NCBI GenBank assembly: GCA_022393335.1
Contig: JAJEKB010021216.1
Coordinates: forward strand, 904,017 to 968,016
Source: Macrotrachela quadricornifera
Lineage: Eukaryota; Rotifera; Eurotatoria; Philodinida; Philodinidae
Direction of reading: 5' to 3'
DNA length: 64,000 nt
The stretch's first letter is position 1. The number at the start of each line of letters is the position of its first letter. The position numbers and the translations under genes are program-made. Under the pieces are notes generated by a model that saw only the letters and a list, made by a program, of their open reading frames with translations, was not told where the DNA came from and ran no database searches. This document shows positions 24,298 through 35,225 of this stretch, in pieces.

Positions 24298-24708
24298 TTG
24301 AGAAATCATGATACGACGAAAGTCGCTACATTAGCACCGTTTTGTTCGATTTTGAATGGTAGTTTTATTCTATTGTCGAAATATCAATACATTGGTGTCG
24401 TCTACTCTGATGTAATACTTAGTCCTGAAAAAATTAAATTTTACCAACAAGCACACACTGCCTTTCAGCAACGGGATAGTTTTGTATTAACAACAAAAAA
24501 TCCAAGTATGGCAAATATTTATAGAAACACATTATTCATAATCATGATAAATAGTCTATACATTAGTGGTCTTGATATTTCTTCATTATCTAACTTTCCT
24601 CAAGAAGAAGAAGTTCTTATAGGTCTACGACGAACATTTTCGGTAGATGAAGTTGAATTTAACATGCCAGATAATAAATATCATGTTTATATATCAATGT
24701 GTCATTGA
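24298..24708 (+). pseudogene. Decayed ART domain fragment
   Basis: The open frame aligns in order with the ART fold seen at 1-1715. GVVYSDVILSPEKI stands where ART enzymes have VYRGV-LSPE, so the catalytic Arg is replaced by Ser. FVLTTKNPS stands where FLSTSKN is expected. FPQEEEVLIGLRRTF keeps the E-x-E strand, followed by the usual FxVDEVEF end. There is no in-frame ATG before the SMANIYR segment and no TPRs follow, so the fragment lacks a proper start. With two of the three motifs changed it is either a pseudogene or a non-catalytic relative with an unseen upstream exon; a pseudogene is more likely. Confidence 0.65.
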
Positions 24709-25644
24709 TTAAAAAGAAAGGACTTAGCGTAATAAGAAAAACTTTTTAAAGTTTATTTGTTGTGTAAAAATAGATTCCCAAATCGAAACCTCGCATGCTT
24801 AATGTTCAAGTAAATTCATCTCATACTGTAATGTGTCCATGCCTGAGCAAGTTTAAGAGAGTGATAGGGAACTTAGTTGAAAAAAGCTGTGTTACAAAAA
24901 TGCAAGTAAAAGATATCTTAACACTTCACTACCGTTATGGAGTCCAAGAGAGCCTGCTTGACAGTTTTCCATGTAATTATAATTTACTATTTGTTGTTTT
25001 GAATCATTTCTATTCTCTACTCTCTAGTCTCACATAGGTGTATAATATCTTTACCAAAAACGATGTGTAGCTCTAGCAGGAAAAAAATACAGCTGTAAGC
25101 CTACATAGATCCTATGGCAGTCGTCGCTTTATAGACGTAATCTCTCGTCCTCTTAAAGTTTTTCAGAAAGCCCTTCAGACATTTCGGATAATTACTGAGT
25201 TGAAAAACAAATGTCAGATACATCGTGTCTGTAGGTGATTTACTCTTACCTGATATGTAACAAAATTTTGGCATATTGTTCCCTTTAACAATACTGCTTT
25301 TGCGAACTATACTCGGAATAACAAGGAAAATATTGTGATTAGCATCCCAACGTCCACATGTGTCTGATCCTATTTAGAAATGGTCATTTTTTTCTGCTTT
25401 CTCTATATCTGAATGTCTTTCATGAATGAATTCTTTCCGAATAGTTTTGTTTTGAATTGCTTGTGTTGCCATCACGAGAATTGACATATTGATATTTATA
25501 AAAGAGCATTTAAGTCATTTTTTTCTAATTTCCTATGCATAAGTCCACTTGAATCTCAGGAACGGTCTTGAAGCTCTAAAATAAATGATCAAAAAACTAT
25601 CTACATATTAGAGAGCACTCTAACATAGAGAATTACATTCCTTG
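24709..25644. other. Intergenic, no gene recognised
   Basis: No convincing gene. The frame at 24795-25037 shows no family features. Confidence 0.4.
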
Positions 25645-26170
25645 TATATGTACATGCGTTATGCGCGTGCTCTATGTAAGTATATGTCTTTTCCTTTCCT
25701 TTCTGTTTCGTTTGTATAACTTCTCTAGCATAGCTAGGTCAATCTTTTTTTTTCCTCTCTCTTCTTTTCTTCTATATTTCGCCTATGAAAATGATTGAAA
25801 TTCTTATATCACATTTGAAAAGAAGATAAATGACGTCATGTGCATGCACTATGTCATGCAGATACATGACGTCATCTTCTTTCTTTTAATTTTAACTTAA
25901 TATTAAGAAGGAGATGTACCCATTATTCTCCTTCTTGTCTTTGTTAAATTTCTTCATAAGTAGGAGGGAACCACGCGCTGCCCTCCTGCTTGTCTTTGTC
26001 TCTTCTCAATTTCTTTATGTGTTTTCTTTTCTTTTTTCTTTTTTGTTGTGTGATCATATTCGAAGTGGTCCTATAAAAGGGATATCTTCGGTTGAATAAA
26101 TAGAGTTAAAATATCATCATCATTTTCCCCTCTTCTGATCATAAAGTTACAAGTTGGGACCTATGTAACA
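25645..26170 (+). promoter_or_regulatory. Possible solo LTR or TE-derived pol II promoter
   Basis: Two perfect CRE-type palindromes TGACGTCA (25831-25838 and 25867-25874) precede a pyrimidine-rich stretch, a TATAAAA at 26072-26078 and an AATAAA at 26095-26100. A TATA box and a poly(A) signal this close together, with no gene between them, is an LTR-like U3/R arrangement. The segment starts TGTATATG and could end in TTACA or GTAACA near 26150-26171. No target duplication or second LTR was found. Confidence 0.3.
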
Positions 26171-27240
26171 CTACATATATATAAGTAAGATGTAAATTAA
26201 ATGAAAATAACTATTCATTTATTTCATAAAGTTGATAAATGATAAAAGTAGTGAATAAGAAAAATATCTTTTAACTTTAAAACAAGTGTAAATATTATCG
26301 AGTGAACAGGTTTTTTAGAATATCGTGTGCTTAATATGCCAGCCAAATATAGTATATAATATGAAATAAAAATAGAAATTCATTTTCATTGTATGCAAAA
26401 ATAAAATTGACTTTTTTTTTGTACTTGGAAGACTTCATAAAGTATATGACATAGTGATTAAAATAACAATTACTTCCCATATTCCTTTATTAATTTTTGA
26501 TTTCTTATGCGAAGATATTCCATTTTACTTGTTCTATTGAACGATTCTGTTCAGCTACACAAAGTAAAAAAAAAGAAGTAGAAGAATTTGTTTTGACTAG
26601 CTAGAAGGAATTAGCTAAAATTAATTTTTTGATTAAAAAAAAGGGCATGTTGTCGTAGGAAATTTTGTCAGTGATAGATGATACGAATTTCAAAGATAAT
26701 AAGACACCTTTTTTTCAATTTCTTGTGTTATTAACCAAAGCTTTGTTTTTGTTTATCTTTTCATTAAATTCCAAATGAAACGATGAGTTAAAGAATGAGT
26801 ATGCGTGTCGTCTATATGAATTTCATTCTGAATAACATCATTTCTTTCTCAACACAGTAGTTTTAGAATCTGTGTACATTTGCCTGTTTTTATTCTACTC
26901 TGTCAATAAGCTCGTCCACAATTTATTAGTTTGCAGTTTCCAAGACATTAATATTCTTTCTCTCTTTTAATTCTTTTTTCTATGATTTTTCTTTATTTTT
27001 GGTGCTACTACTAAATTAAATGTCTACATATTACACACATCAATTTACGTCACGTCACATTGCTAAAGCAAGAAAAATAAAAAAAAAAGAAATAGAACAA
27101 ATACAAAATAAAGAAACCCTAGCAAAGATAGTAGAATACGAACGCAGAAAAGAAGAAAAAGACAATTTATAGTATTTAAAGCAAGTATACTGCTTTTAAG
27201 AGTAAAAGAACATTGTAATCAAGTGTGGTATAACGGATCG
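26171..27240. other. Intergenic, no gene recognised
   Basis: AT-rich with poly(A)/poly(T) runs. It lies upstream of the RTA1-like gene. Confidence 0.4.
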
Positions 27241-27243
27241 ATT

Positions 27244-27393
27244 ACTATAAAAATACTCGCTCATTAATAACGCAGTGATAAATTGGAAATCGTGTAAGTA
27301 AATCTGTTAAAATAGTAAACAATCTATACTCTCGTTGTTTTTGATGGTGTGTATGACCTTGAAACAACATTTTATAATATTTTTATTTTTCAG
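27244..27393 (+). promoter_or_regulatory. TATA box and 5'UTR intron of the RTA1-like gene
   Basis: TATAAAAATA at 27247-27256 is a candidate TATA box. A GTAAGT donor at 27294 and a TTTTTCAG acceptor ending at 27393 define a 100-bp intron in the 5'UTR, with the ATG eight bases into the next exon (27402). Confidence 0.5.
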
Positions 27394-27401
27394 AAAATAT
27401 C

Positions 27402-28181
27402 ATGGTTAATCTAACCAACTATCCTTATCCAGCATACGAATCAGACAAAGCACCTGCTGGTGTTCTTGCTTCTCTTATAGGTGTATCTCTAATTGCATGG
27501 ATTGTTCAATCTATTCAATTACATTTTAACCCACGTCGACCTATGATACTTCTTCTCTTATCTCATTTAACTATTTTTATTGAATTGATTCTTCGAGCAA
27601 GTCTTTCTACTGATACTCGTAACTCAAGAGCTGCCTTTACAGCTACAACAGTTCTGCTCGCTGTTGGACAACGTATGATCATTTTAGCTAATTACGATTT
27701 TCTCACACAAGTGGGTCACCTCAAACCGAACGTCTCTCGATTTATAATTATAGGAAGTATATTAGGCACCGTTGGATCAGCAATTCTAATGGTACCAGCC
27801 GGAACATTGTCATATAATACAAATACAATCGATCAAAGTTTTAAATTACGACAAGCATCAACTGCGATTGTTCTATGTATGACTGTTCTGTTCTATCCGA
27901 TCTGGTTTGCAATTAAAATCGTGAAATATATGACAAAACAAGCCATTATTCTTTTGATTATTTCCAGTCTTACTTGTTTAATCGTTGCTATCTTTCTTCT
28001 AATTACATCAATTCCTGATTATTATATCGGTGCAAATCAACAAGAATTATGGTTCTATATTTTTCAACTAACACCTATTGCCATCGCACTATTTACATGG
28101 ACAATCTTGCATCCAATACGAAGTCTCGTACCAATCCAACAACAAGAAAATGTCCAACGAAACACTGAGTATGCTCTATAA
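27402..28181 (+). CDS. RTA1-like seven-TM protein
   Basis: 259 residues in one coding exon with seven hydrophobic segments. The N-terminal YPYPAYESDKAPAGVLASL matches the Y-x-P-S-x3-N/A start of fungal RTA1/RSB1-type proteins. The strongest match is the end, ELWFYIFQLTPIAIALF followed by HPIRSL, which corresponds to the E-W-x-Y-x-F-D-x-x-P...HP conserved there. A Glu in TM3 (IELILRA) and LRQASTAIVL also fit. Fungal RTA1-family proteins are linked to lipid translocation and resistance to membrane-active compounds. The role in this animal is unknown. The family is mainly fungal, so horizontal acquisition is plausible (inference). A poly(A) signal (AATAAA) lies near 28390. Confidence 0.6.
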   Translation: MVNLTNYPYPAYESDKAPAGVLASLIGVSLIAWIVQSIQLHFNPRRPMILLLLSHLTIFIELILRASLSTDTRNSRAAFTATTVLLAVGQRMIILANYDFLTQVGHLKPNVSRFIIIGSILGTVGSAILMVPAGTLSYNTNTIDQSFKLRQASTAIVLCMTVLFYPIWFAIKIVKYMTKQAIILLIISSLTCLIVAIFLLITSIPDYYIGANQQELWFYIFQLTPIAIALFTWTILHPIRSLVPIQQQENVQRNTEYAL

Positions 28182-29094
28182 AGCATACGATTTTAAAAGA
28201 CTTCATAGAAATCATTAGAACTGTTTATAAAATATTTAAATGTGTTCTTGAGAGATAATATAGCAAGATTGAAATTGTACAATACATATTTTAGTTTTAA
28301 CATAGAAAGTTATTATGTAAACTTGGATATGTATAATTAAATAATATTAAATTGTACTATAATCTTATACATACTTGATTATGAATATAAATAAAATATT
28401 TTAATTTATAAATCTTAGGTTTTAATGAAACTAGTCAGATTTTTTATTGTTTTCAATATATTTAATCTAATGATTACCTAAACATAACTCATCATAAAGC
28501 AGTAAAGATGTAATTCTGTCATAAGAAAGAAAAAGAGTAAAAGTTAACGTAAATAATGCACTATCATTGCTATCGATTTGATGTTGAACGTTCTTAAATG
28601 GAATCAAAAGTTTTTGTTCATTAAATAAGATGTTTTTAGAAAATAAAATTATTAATTCATTTGAACATCTTAACGAATCATACGCTTTCTAAATATTATG
28701 AAAGCTCAAATTTGAAATTGTTATCTATGTATAGTTTCATTTGTGAAAAACCACGGAAATCATTAATATTTGGAAATTATTTATATTGGAATTCAAAAAA
28801 TAAAAATTTATGAAAATCAATTAATCATATCGTACTATTATAGAAAGAGAAAATCGATTTTATTTTTATTTCTTTACAGCTTAATACGACATCTTTCGAT
28901 ATTTAAGTACGCACTATTATTCTATTGCGTATATGTAAAATACCAATATAGAAGAAATTATTGCGCTGGTTTATTGGATTGTTACTTTATGTATGTGTCA
29001 CATTTCTCCCCGCCTTCTTTCTTTCAATTTATTATTATTTTAATAGTTTATCAAATAGGTTAGGTTAGTTTTATTTATTTAAGATAGTATAATC
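28182..29094. other. Intergenic, no gene recognised
   Basis: 3' flank of the RTA1-like gene and upstream region of AMFR. The frame at 28770-29063 lacks an ATG context or domain and is not called. Confidence 0.45.
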
Positions 29095-31280
29095 ATGCCG
29101 TTACGTCTTCGACATATACTCGATCGATTACCATTACCATCACTTCGATATTATACATTGATTAGTACATCATTATTATTTGGTAATATATTTTATATTC
29201 ATAAATTAATCCAAACAAATGTTGAAAATTCAACAAATGAAACAATTTCAAATGGAACAATATATTTTTCTGATGCAAAACCATTTTCATTGGGATATAT
29301 TCAAACACTTTTGTCTATTATTATATCTCAATCATTATCTTTATTAGTAAGAAGAAAAACAAGATATAAATGTGTTTTTATCTTTTGTTTATAAATATTT
29401 TTTAGATACTTGTTAATGCAATTTATTGTTCATTTGGATTATTTGTTAAATATATTCAAGAGTTAATATTTAATGAATTACGTCTTGTTGAATTACAACG
29501 TATTAAAGATAAATTTTGGAATTATGCATTTTATAAATTTTGTTTTCTTTTTGGTGTACTTGGTTTAGAAAATTTAAATGAATTAGTTCTTTGGATATCT
29601 TGGTTTTCGGTTTTAGCATGTGCATTACTCTTTTGTCAATTAGCAAAAGATCGATTTGAATTAGTAAGTTTTTTTAAAAAAATCAAATACAAAAAAATTC
29701 ATTACTTTTTTTTTAAAAATAGTTATCAGTTTCTGCTTCGGTTCGTCGTCGTCCGTTGGTTAAAATTATTACTTTACTTATATCATTACTTATGTTATGC
29801 AGTATATTAATAACTGTTTGCTTTCTTATTGGTTTAAAATATAGTGGTCTATCAATATTTTTCTTTATGTTAGCCGAAACAATTTTACTTACACTTGATA
29901 TAAGTTATCTTTTATTTAAATATATATTTCAATATTATATATTTGAACAACAAGAACAAAATCCATTAACAACATCAAATGAATCATTTTCATATATAAT
30001 ATATTATATAGAATTTTTCTATCATATTACTATATTAGTTATTGATATAATACATCATTTACAAATGTTATTTTATCATCAAACATTTATGTCAATGGCA
30101 TCATTAATATTTTTTATGCAATTAAAACCATTATTTAATGAATTAACACAACGTTTAAAAAGACATAAATCATATCGTAGTGCAATGATACGTATGGAAA
30201 AAAAATATCCATTATTAACAAAATATGATTTAGAACAAAAATATTTAAAACAAAATCATATATCAAGTTTAGAAGAAATTTGTTCAATTTGTTGGGAAAA
30301 ATTTGAAAAAGCAAGATGTTTACCATGTAAGATTAAAATATTGAATTAATAAATTCAATAATTTTTTTTTTATTTTAGGTGGTCATCTATTTCATCAAAA
30401 TTGTCTTCGAAGTTGGCTTGAACAAGATACAACATGTCCAATTTGTCGTTTATCTTTACAAGAAGATACAAATCAACCAACACCAGTTATTCCTGTTCAA
30501 ACTCAACCAACACCGAATTTTCTTTTATGGCCATCATTAACACTTGCACGTTTTGCAACAAATATACATGGTTTAGCCGATGGTACTGTACAACGTCCAC
30601 CACGTAATCATTTATTTCGTTTTGATGGTAGTCGATATTCATCATGGTTACCAAGTTTTTCAATTGAAATAAATCATAATTTTCCATTTCGTCTTGGTCG
30701 TTCACGTCTTACCGGTATACAATTAACAAGTATGGCTCAAAGTGTTCAACAAGTATTTCCACAAGTACCATATGAAATAATTCTTGCTGATTTACAACGT
30801 ACACAATCAATTGATACAACAATTGAAAATATAATTGATCATCGTATTCGTATTGAACCACAACAAGTACATAATCAACATGATACATCAGCTTCGGAAG
30901 AATCTTCGTATACATCAACATCAGCTTCATCATCTGAAGCTGGTGAACCCGTTGATAATGATTTATTGTAAATATAATTGAATTAATAAAAATAAAGAAA
31001 TTTATTTTGAATTTTTTGTATAGATCTGATACACCTCGAACAACACAGACGGAAGAATTAATTAGTAATAATGATAATGAAAATTTTACATGGCCATTAG
31101 ATCCTCAACTTCCATTGACAAATCGAAAACAACAATTGATCTCATATATGCGACGGTAAAAATTAAAATATATATATATATATATTTTATTATTATTATA
31201 ATTATTTTAGACGATTTCTTGAACGTGAGCATCGTCTTCAAATGCCAATACAAAAATCCGATTTATTGTCTGAAAATTAA
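29095..31280 (+). CDS. AMFR: AMFR/gp78-type ER ubiquitin ligase
   Basis: Six exons (29095..29346, 29406..29663, 29723..30326, 30379..30967, 31024..31155, 31211..31280) give 634 residues; human AMFR is 643. The first 330 residues form a multi-pass membrane domain. A RING-H2 finger follows at about 357-395 (CSICWEKF...CGHLFHQNC...CPIC), its third Cys codon split by an intron. A CUE domain lies at about 487-530 (MAQSVQQVFPQVPYEIILAD), close to that of gp78. A p97/VCP-interacting motif lies at about 600-615 (RKQQLISYMRR then RFLE). The order TM-RING-CUE-VIM is diagnostic for AMFR rather than SYVN1. It predicts an ERAD E3 that ubiquitinates misfolded ER proteins and recruits p97. Confidence 0.93.
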
Positions 31281-31610
31281 ATTTTTTTTTGTTTTATATG
31301 TATATGCATAAAAAATAGAACGAAAACGTTAAATCAAGCTTTTCCTTTTTTCTTTTTTCGATCCTTTACGTTTAGAATAAGGCAGTTCATTTTCATTATG
31401 TCTTATAAAAAAAACTAATAAAATCTTTGTCTTTGTGTGCCTCTATATATGTAAGCGTGCGTGTGTGTGTGTGTCTGTCTCTATGCATGATTCAAAAAAA
31501 AAATCAACCTAAAACGAAAAACAAAATACTGTTATTGATCGTCTTTATTTGTAATGAACTTTAATAAAAAGGACAATAAATGTATTAATGTTATTTTTTA
31601 TTGTAGAATA
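31281..31610 (+). promoter_or_regulatory. AMFR-SNF8 intergenic with poly(A) signals and acceptor
   Basis: Contains a GT microsatellite (31460-31480) and AATAAA-type signals at about 31563-31580. A pyrimidine-rich TTTTTTATTGTAG ends at 31606, five bases before the SNF8 ATG. This AG could accept a spliced leader or a 5'UTR intron. AMFR may belong to the same transcript as SNF8, but the gap is larger than the next one. Confidence 0.4.
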
Positions 31611-32536
31611 ATGCGACGAGGTGTTGGTATTGGTGGAATTAATCAACAATTACTTGAAAAAGTAAATAAAATATATATTAAAAAAATAATTTCGAATTTT
31701 TTCTTTTTAATAGGCAAAATTTAGTGAAAAAGGTTCAGAACTTGCACGTGATCATTTAGATAAAGTATAGTTTTATTTAATTTAAAAAAAATTACTTTTT
31801 TAAATTTTAAATTTAGCTTGCTAAACAATTTGAAATATTTCGTGATAATTTAGAAAAATTTGCTGAAAAACATAAGAATGAAATAAAAAAAGATGTAACA
31901 TTTCGACGACAATTTCAAGAAATGTGTGCAACAGTTGGTGTTGATCCACTTGCATGTAGAAAATCGATTTTTATTTTTTAAATAAAATCTTTTTCTTTTT
32001 TTTTTTAAACAGCTAGTAAAGGTTTTTGGTCACAAGTTCTTGGTGTTGGTGATTTTTATTATGAATTATCTGTTCAAATCGTTGAAGTATGTGTTGCAAC
32101 AAGTTCACAAAATGGTGGTTTAATATCTCTTGATGAACTTTTATTACGTGTACGTAAAGCACGTGGAAAATCTCGTTCAGCACAAGATGTATCATCTGAT
32201 GATATATTACGTGCTATTAAAAAATTACGTGCACTTGGTGATGGATTTTCTACTATTGAACCAATAAATAATCAAGGACGTATACTTATACAATGTATAC
32301 CAGGTGAATTAAGTATGGATCATACAGCTATATTAAATTCATTACAAACACGTTCAAGTTTTACTGTTAAACAATTACGTGATCAATTTAAATGGTCGGA
32401 TGAACGTATACAAACAGCTATTGATTTTATGATTAAAGAGGGACTTGTATGGATTGATAATAATGGACGAGATGTAGAATATTTTTTTCCCGGTTTATTT
32501 ACAGCTCAACGTGTTACAGCTGGAGAAAGTGTTTAA
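31611..32536 (+). CDS. SNF8: ESCRT-II subunit SNF8/VPS22
   Basis: Four exons (31611..31661, 31714..31764, 31817..31955, 32013..32536) give 254 residues; human SNF8 is 258. It starts MRRGVGIGGI, as in animal SNF8, then has a helical hairpin (KGSELARDHLDKLAKQFEIF), VDPLASSKGFW at the third splice junction and the EAP30-family tandem winged helices to the end. It is part of ESCRT-II, which drives inward budding and sorting of ubiquitinated cargo at multivesicular endosomes. It is followed after only 41 bp by TBCCD1 on the same strand. Confidence 0.93.
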
Positions 32537-32577
32537 TAATAGAATTTTTTTCTTCTTTTTTTTTTTTTGAATTCTAG
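32537..32577 (+). promoter_or_regulatory. 41-bp SNF8-TBCCD1 gap with polypyrimidine-AG (probable trans-splice site)
   Basis: Between the SNF8 TAA and the TBCCD1 ATG lies only a T-rich tract ending TTCTAG at 32577, immediately before the ATG. There is no room for a promoter and no AATAAA. Known spliced-leader trans-splicing in bdelloid rotifers makes this a likely operon junction. Confidence 0.6.
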
Positions 32578-34987
32578 ATGAGTGAATATCAGTATACGGG
32601 TGATAATCGACATCATTTAGCTATATGGTGTCGAGCAGAAGTATTTACATTTGGCGCATTAACAACACCACCGCCACCTGATATTACAGCTTCAGTAAAT
32701 TTTTTCTTTTTAAAAATTAAAAGAAATTAAATTTATTTTTAGAGTTTAAAATCTATTGTAAAATATATGAAAAAAAGTGGTACTGCAGGTTATCCAAAAA
32801 TGAAGTAAATAAATGTTAATTAAATATCTTATTTAATTATTATTTTATTTTAGTTATATGTTATGGCGACATATTGCTTGTTCAAAATTACATATGTCAG
32901 AAGAATTAGCATGGATGTAAAATTTAAAAAAAAAATTAATTTTAAGATTTTCTTTTTTGGTTTTATAGGTATTTTGAAACATATAGTATGTTAACGAATG
33001 TTTCGAGTCAACGTCGAATACAAACTGATATTCAAATGTCAAAAACAAATAATACTACAGAAATTGGTTAGTTAAAAATATTGTTTTAATTTGTTATATT
33101 TTTTTTTTTAGAACGATTAAAAGATTCTCGAAAAGTTGATAGTCTTGCTTTTATTCTTCTTCTATTTCTTCAATCATTCCATCAAATTGATCTTAAATCA
33201 ACACTCTCTCGAGACGAGTTTGTTTATTAAAATTATTTTATTTTTTATTCTTTTATTAAACAAAAAAAACTTATTTAGATGGCCAAATCGTAAACGAAAT
33301 TCTGATTTAGATGCTCGAAAAAATCGCGTATGTATTCAATTCTTCTTTATTCTGCATCGATTAGCAACAAAAAGATCTTTATTAACTATAGTTAATTATG
33401 CAAAAATTTGCATATTTATTCTTTATCATCTTAGATTTATGATGAACAAAGTCATCAATTATTTATTCAAGCACATTTAGATGATTTATTAAATATTGTT
33501 TCCGAAACATCAGGTATACATTTTTTATTTTTAATAAAAAGTTTAAAAAAAAAATTTTTTTTATAAGAATCAAATAATAATGAAAGTGTTCAATCAGCAA
33601 CATTAAGTATGGATGCTGTGACTGCACTTAGTTATATATTTGAAGGAACATTTCATGATAATCTTCGAAAAATTATTCCATTACATGTTATTATACAAAA
33701 TTCATCAATTCAACATGAAATTGGTGTTGTAAGTTACCTAAAAAAAAAATTTTTTTTCAAAAAATAAAATTTGTATTTTAATATAAATAGAATAAATCAA
33801 TTGTTCCATTTAAAAATTTATCAAATTTAATTCGTCGTTCACTTATTGCAAATCCATTTCAAGTTGGACAAACAATGAAACGTGGAACACTTTTACCACT
33901 TCCATTTAATAGTTTGAATAATTTTATTAGATTTTAAAAATATAAAAAATTTTTTTTTTATTTTTTAGATCCAACACATGAACAAAGATCTGGACGAGTT
34001 TTATGTAATTCAAATTTTGCGGATGAATCGTATGATAAACTTTCGTTTTGTTTTTTGGTTTTTAATTTTTTTCTTTAGACATCGATTTGTATTAATGACA
34101 ATGATTAATCGTTCTTTAAGTGATCAAGTAAGAAAGATAATAAAAAAAATATAATTTTTTATTACTAATATAAATTATTTTAGCAATCATCTGAAATAGT
34201 TAATGCAGAATTTCGTATACATCGTTGTAGTTATTCATATATTTACATTTTAGCTCCATTACGGTAATTTAATTTCTATTAAATATCAAAGTTCATTTTC
34301 TTATTTTATTAAATAGATGCGTTGAAATTCGTAAATGTCATAATGTAACAATTGTTCTTGGTACTGTTGAAACAACATTAAAAGTAACTGATTGTGAAAA
34401 TGTTTCAATATCTGCTGTATGTCGTCGATTACTTATTAGTCAATGTCGTTCATCATCATTTTATATTCATACACCAACACGACCATTAATACAATTAAAT
34501 TGTGCTAGTTTATTATTTGCACCATATAATGCATCACATGTTGAATTACTTGAACAAATGGAACATTCTGGAATTTGTAAAGAATTAAATGTATGGAATA
34601 AACCATTAGTTACACATCCAGCTGGATATGTTGATGAACAACCATGGTCACTTCTTCCACCGGATGATTTTTATCCAATTAGTTCAATTCGATTAGAAGA
34701 TCAACAAACAGTAAATGAAAAATTGTTGTTTTTTTTTTGTTTATTATTATTTTATTGATATATATATATAGGATGGTTTAATTCCTCTTCCAATAGAATA
34801 TCAAACTGCTATGGATAAAAGACAAAAATCAATTTCAACATTAGCTAATGAAATAACAGCAGCACAATTAAATCCAGAACAACGTCAACGTTTTCAACGT
34901 TTTGTTGTATCAAATTTTGAAGCATGGCTTGATGCAACAGGAAATGCAAAAATTCTTAATCATCTTTCCAGTTTACAACAACAATAA
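32578..34987 (+). CDS. TBCCD1: TBCC domain-containing protein 1
   Basis: Fourteen exons: 32578..32694, 32743..32804, 32854..32916, 32969..33066, 33112..33217, 33279..33327, 33435..33513, 33568..33728, 33791..33911, 33969..34029, 34079..34127, 34184..34263, 34317..34710 and 34772..34987. They sum to 551 residues; human TBCCD1 is 557. The C-terminal half is a TBCC/CAP-type beta-helix (LAPLRCVEIRKCHNVTIVLG, then NVSISAVCRRLLISQCR), followed by the family tail with WSLLPPDDFYPI. The family links the centrosome to the nucleus and Golgi and lacks the tubulin-GAP Arg of TBCC. The donors at 33218 and 33912 are weak (GTTTGT, GTTTGA), so those two junctions are less certain. Confidence 0.9.
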
Positions 34988-35225
34988 TCTCTTCAGTTCT
35001 CATCCTTTTTTTTCTTTTTTATTCTTCTGTATAATGACATATTTGTACAAAAACAAAAATTTATCAGAAAAAATTAGCACATTAAAGTAATTTCATCATT
35101 ACTTTTTCTCTTTCTTCTTTTTTCTTCTATCAACATCATTATTCGTCTTTTTTATATGCATATAAAAAACAAAAAGAGGGATAATATATAAAAAATCACC
35201 GGAAATATTTGAAAATATTTTATTA

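Noticed and set aside
30135..30933. Minus-strand open frames over AMFR exons
   Set aside because: Antisense shadows of AMFR coding exons; no domains or splice context.
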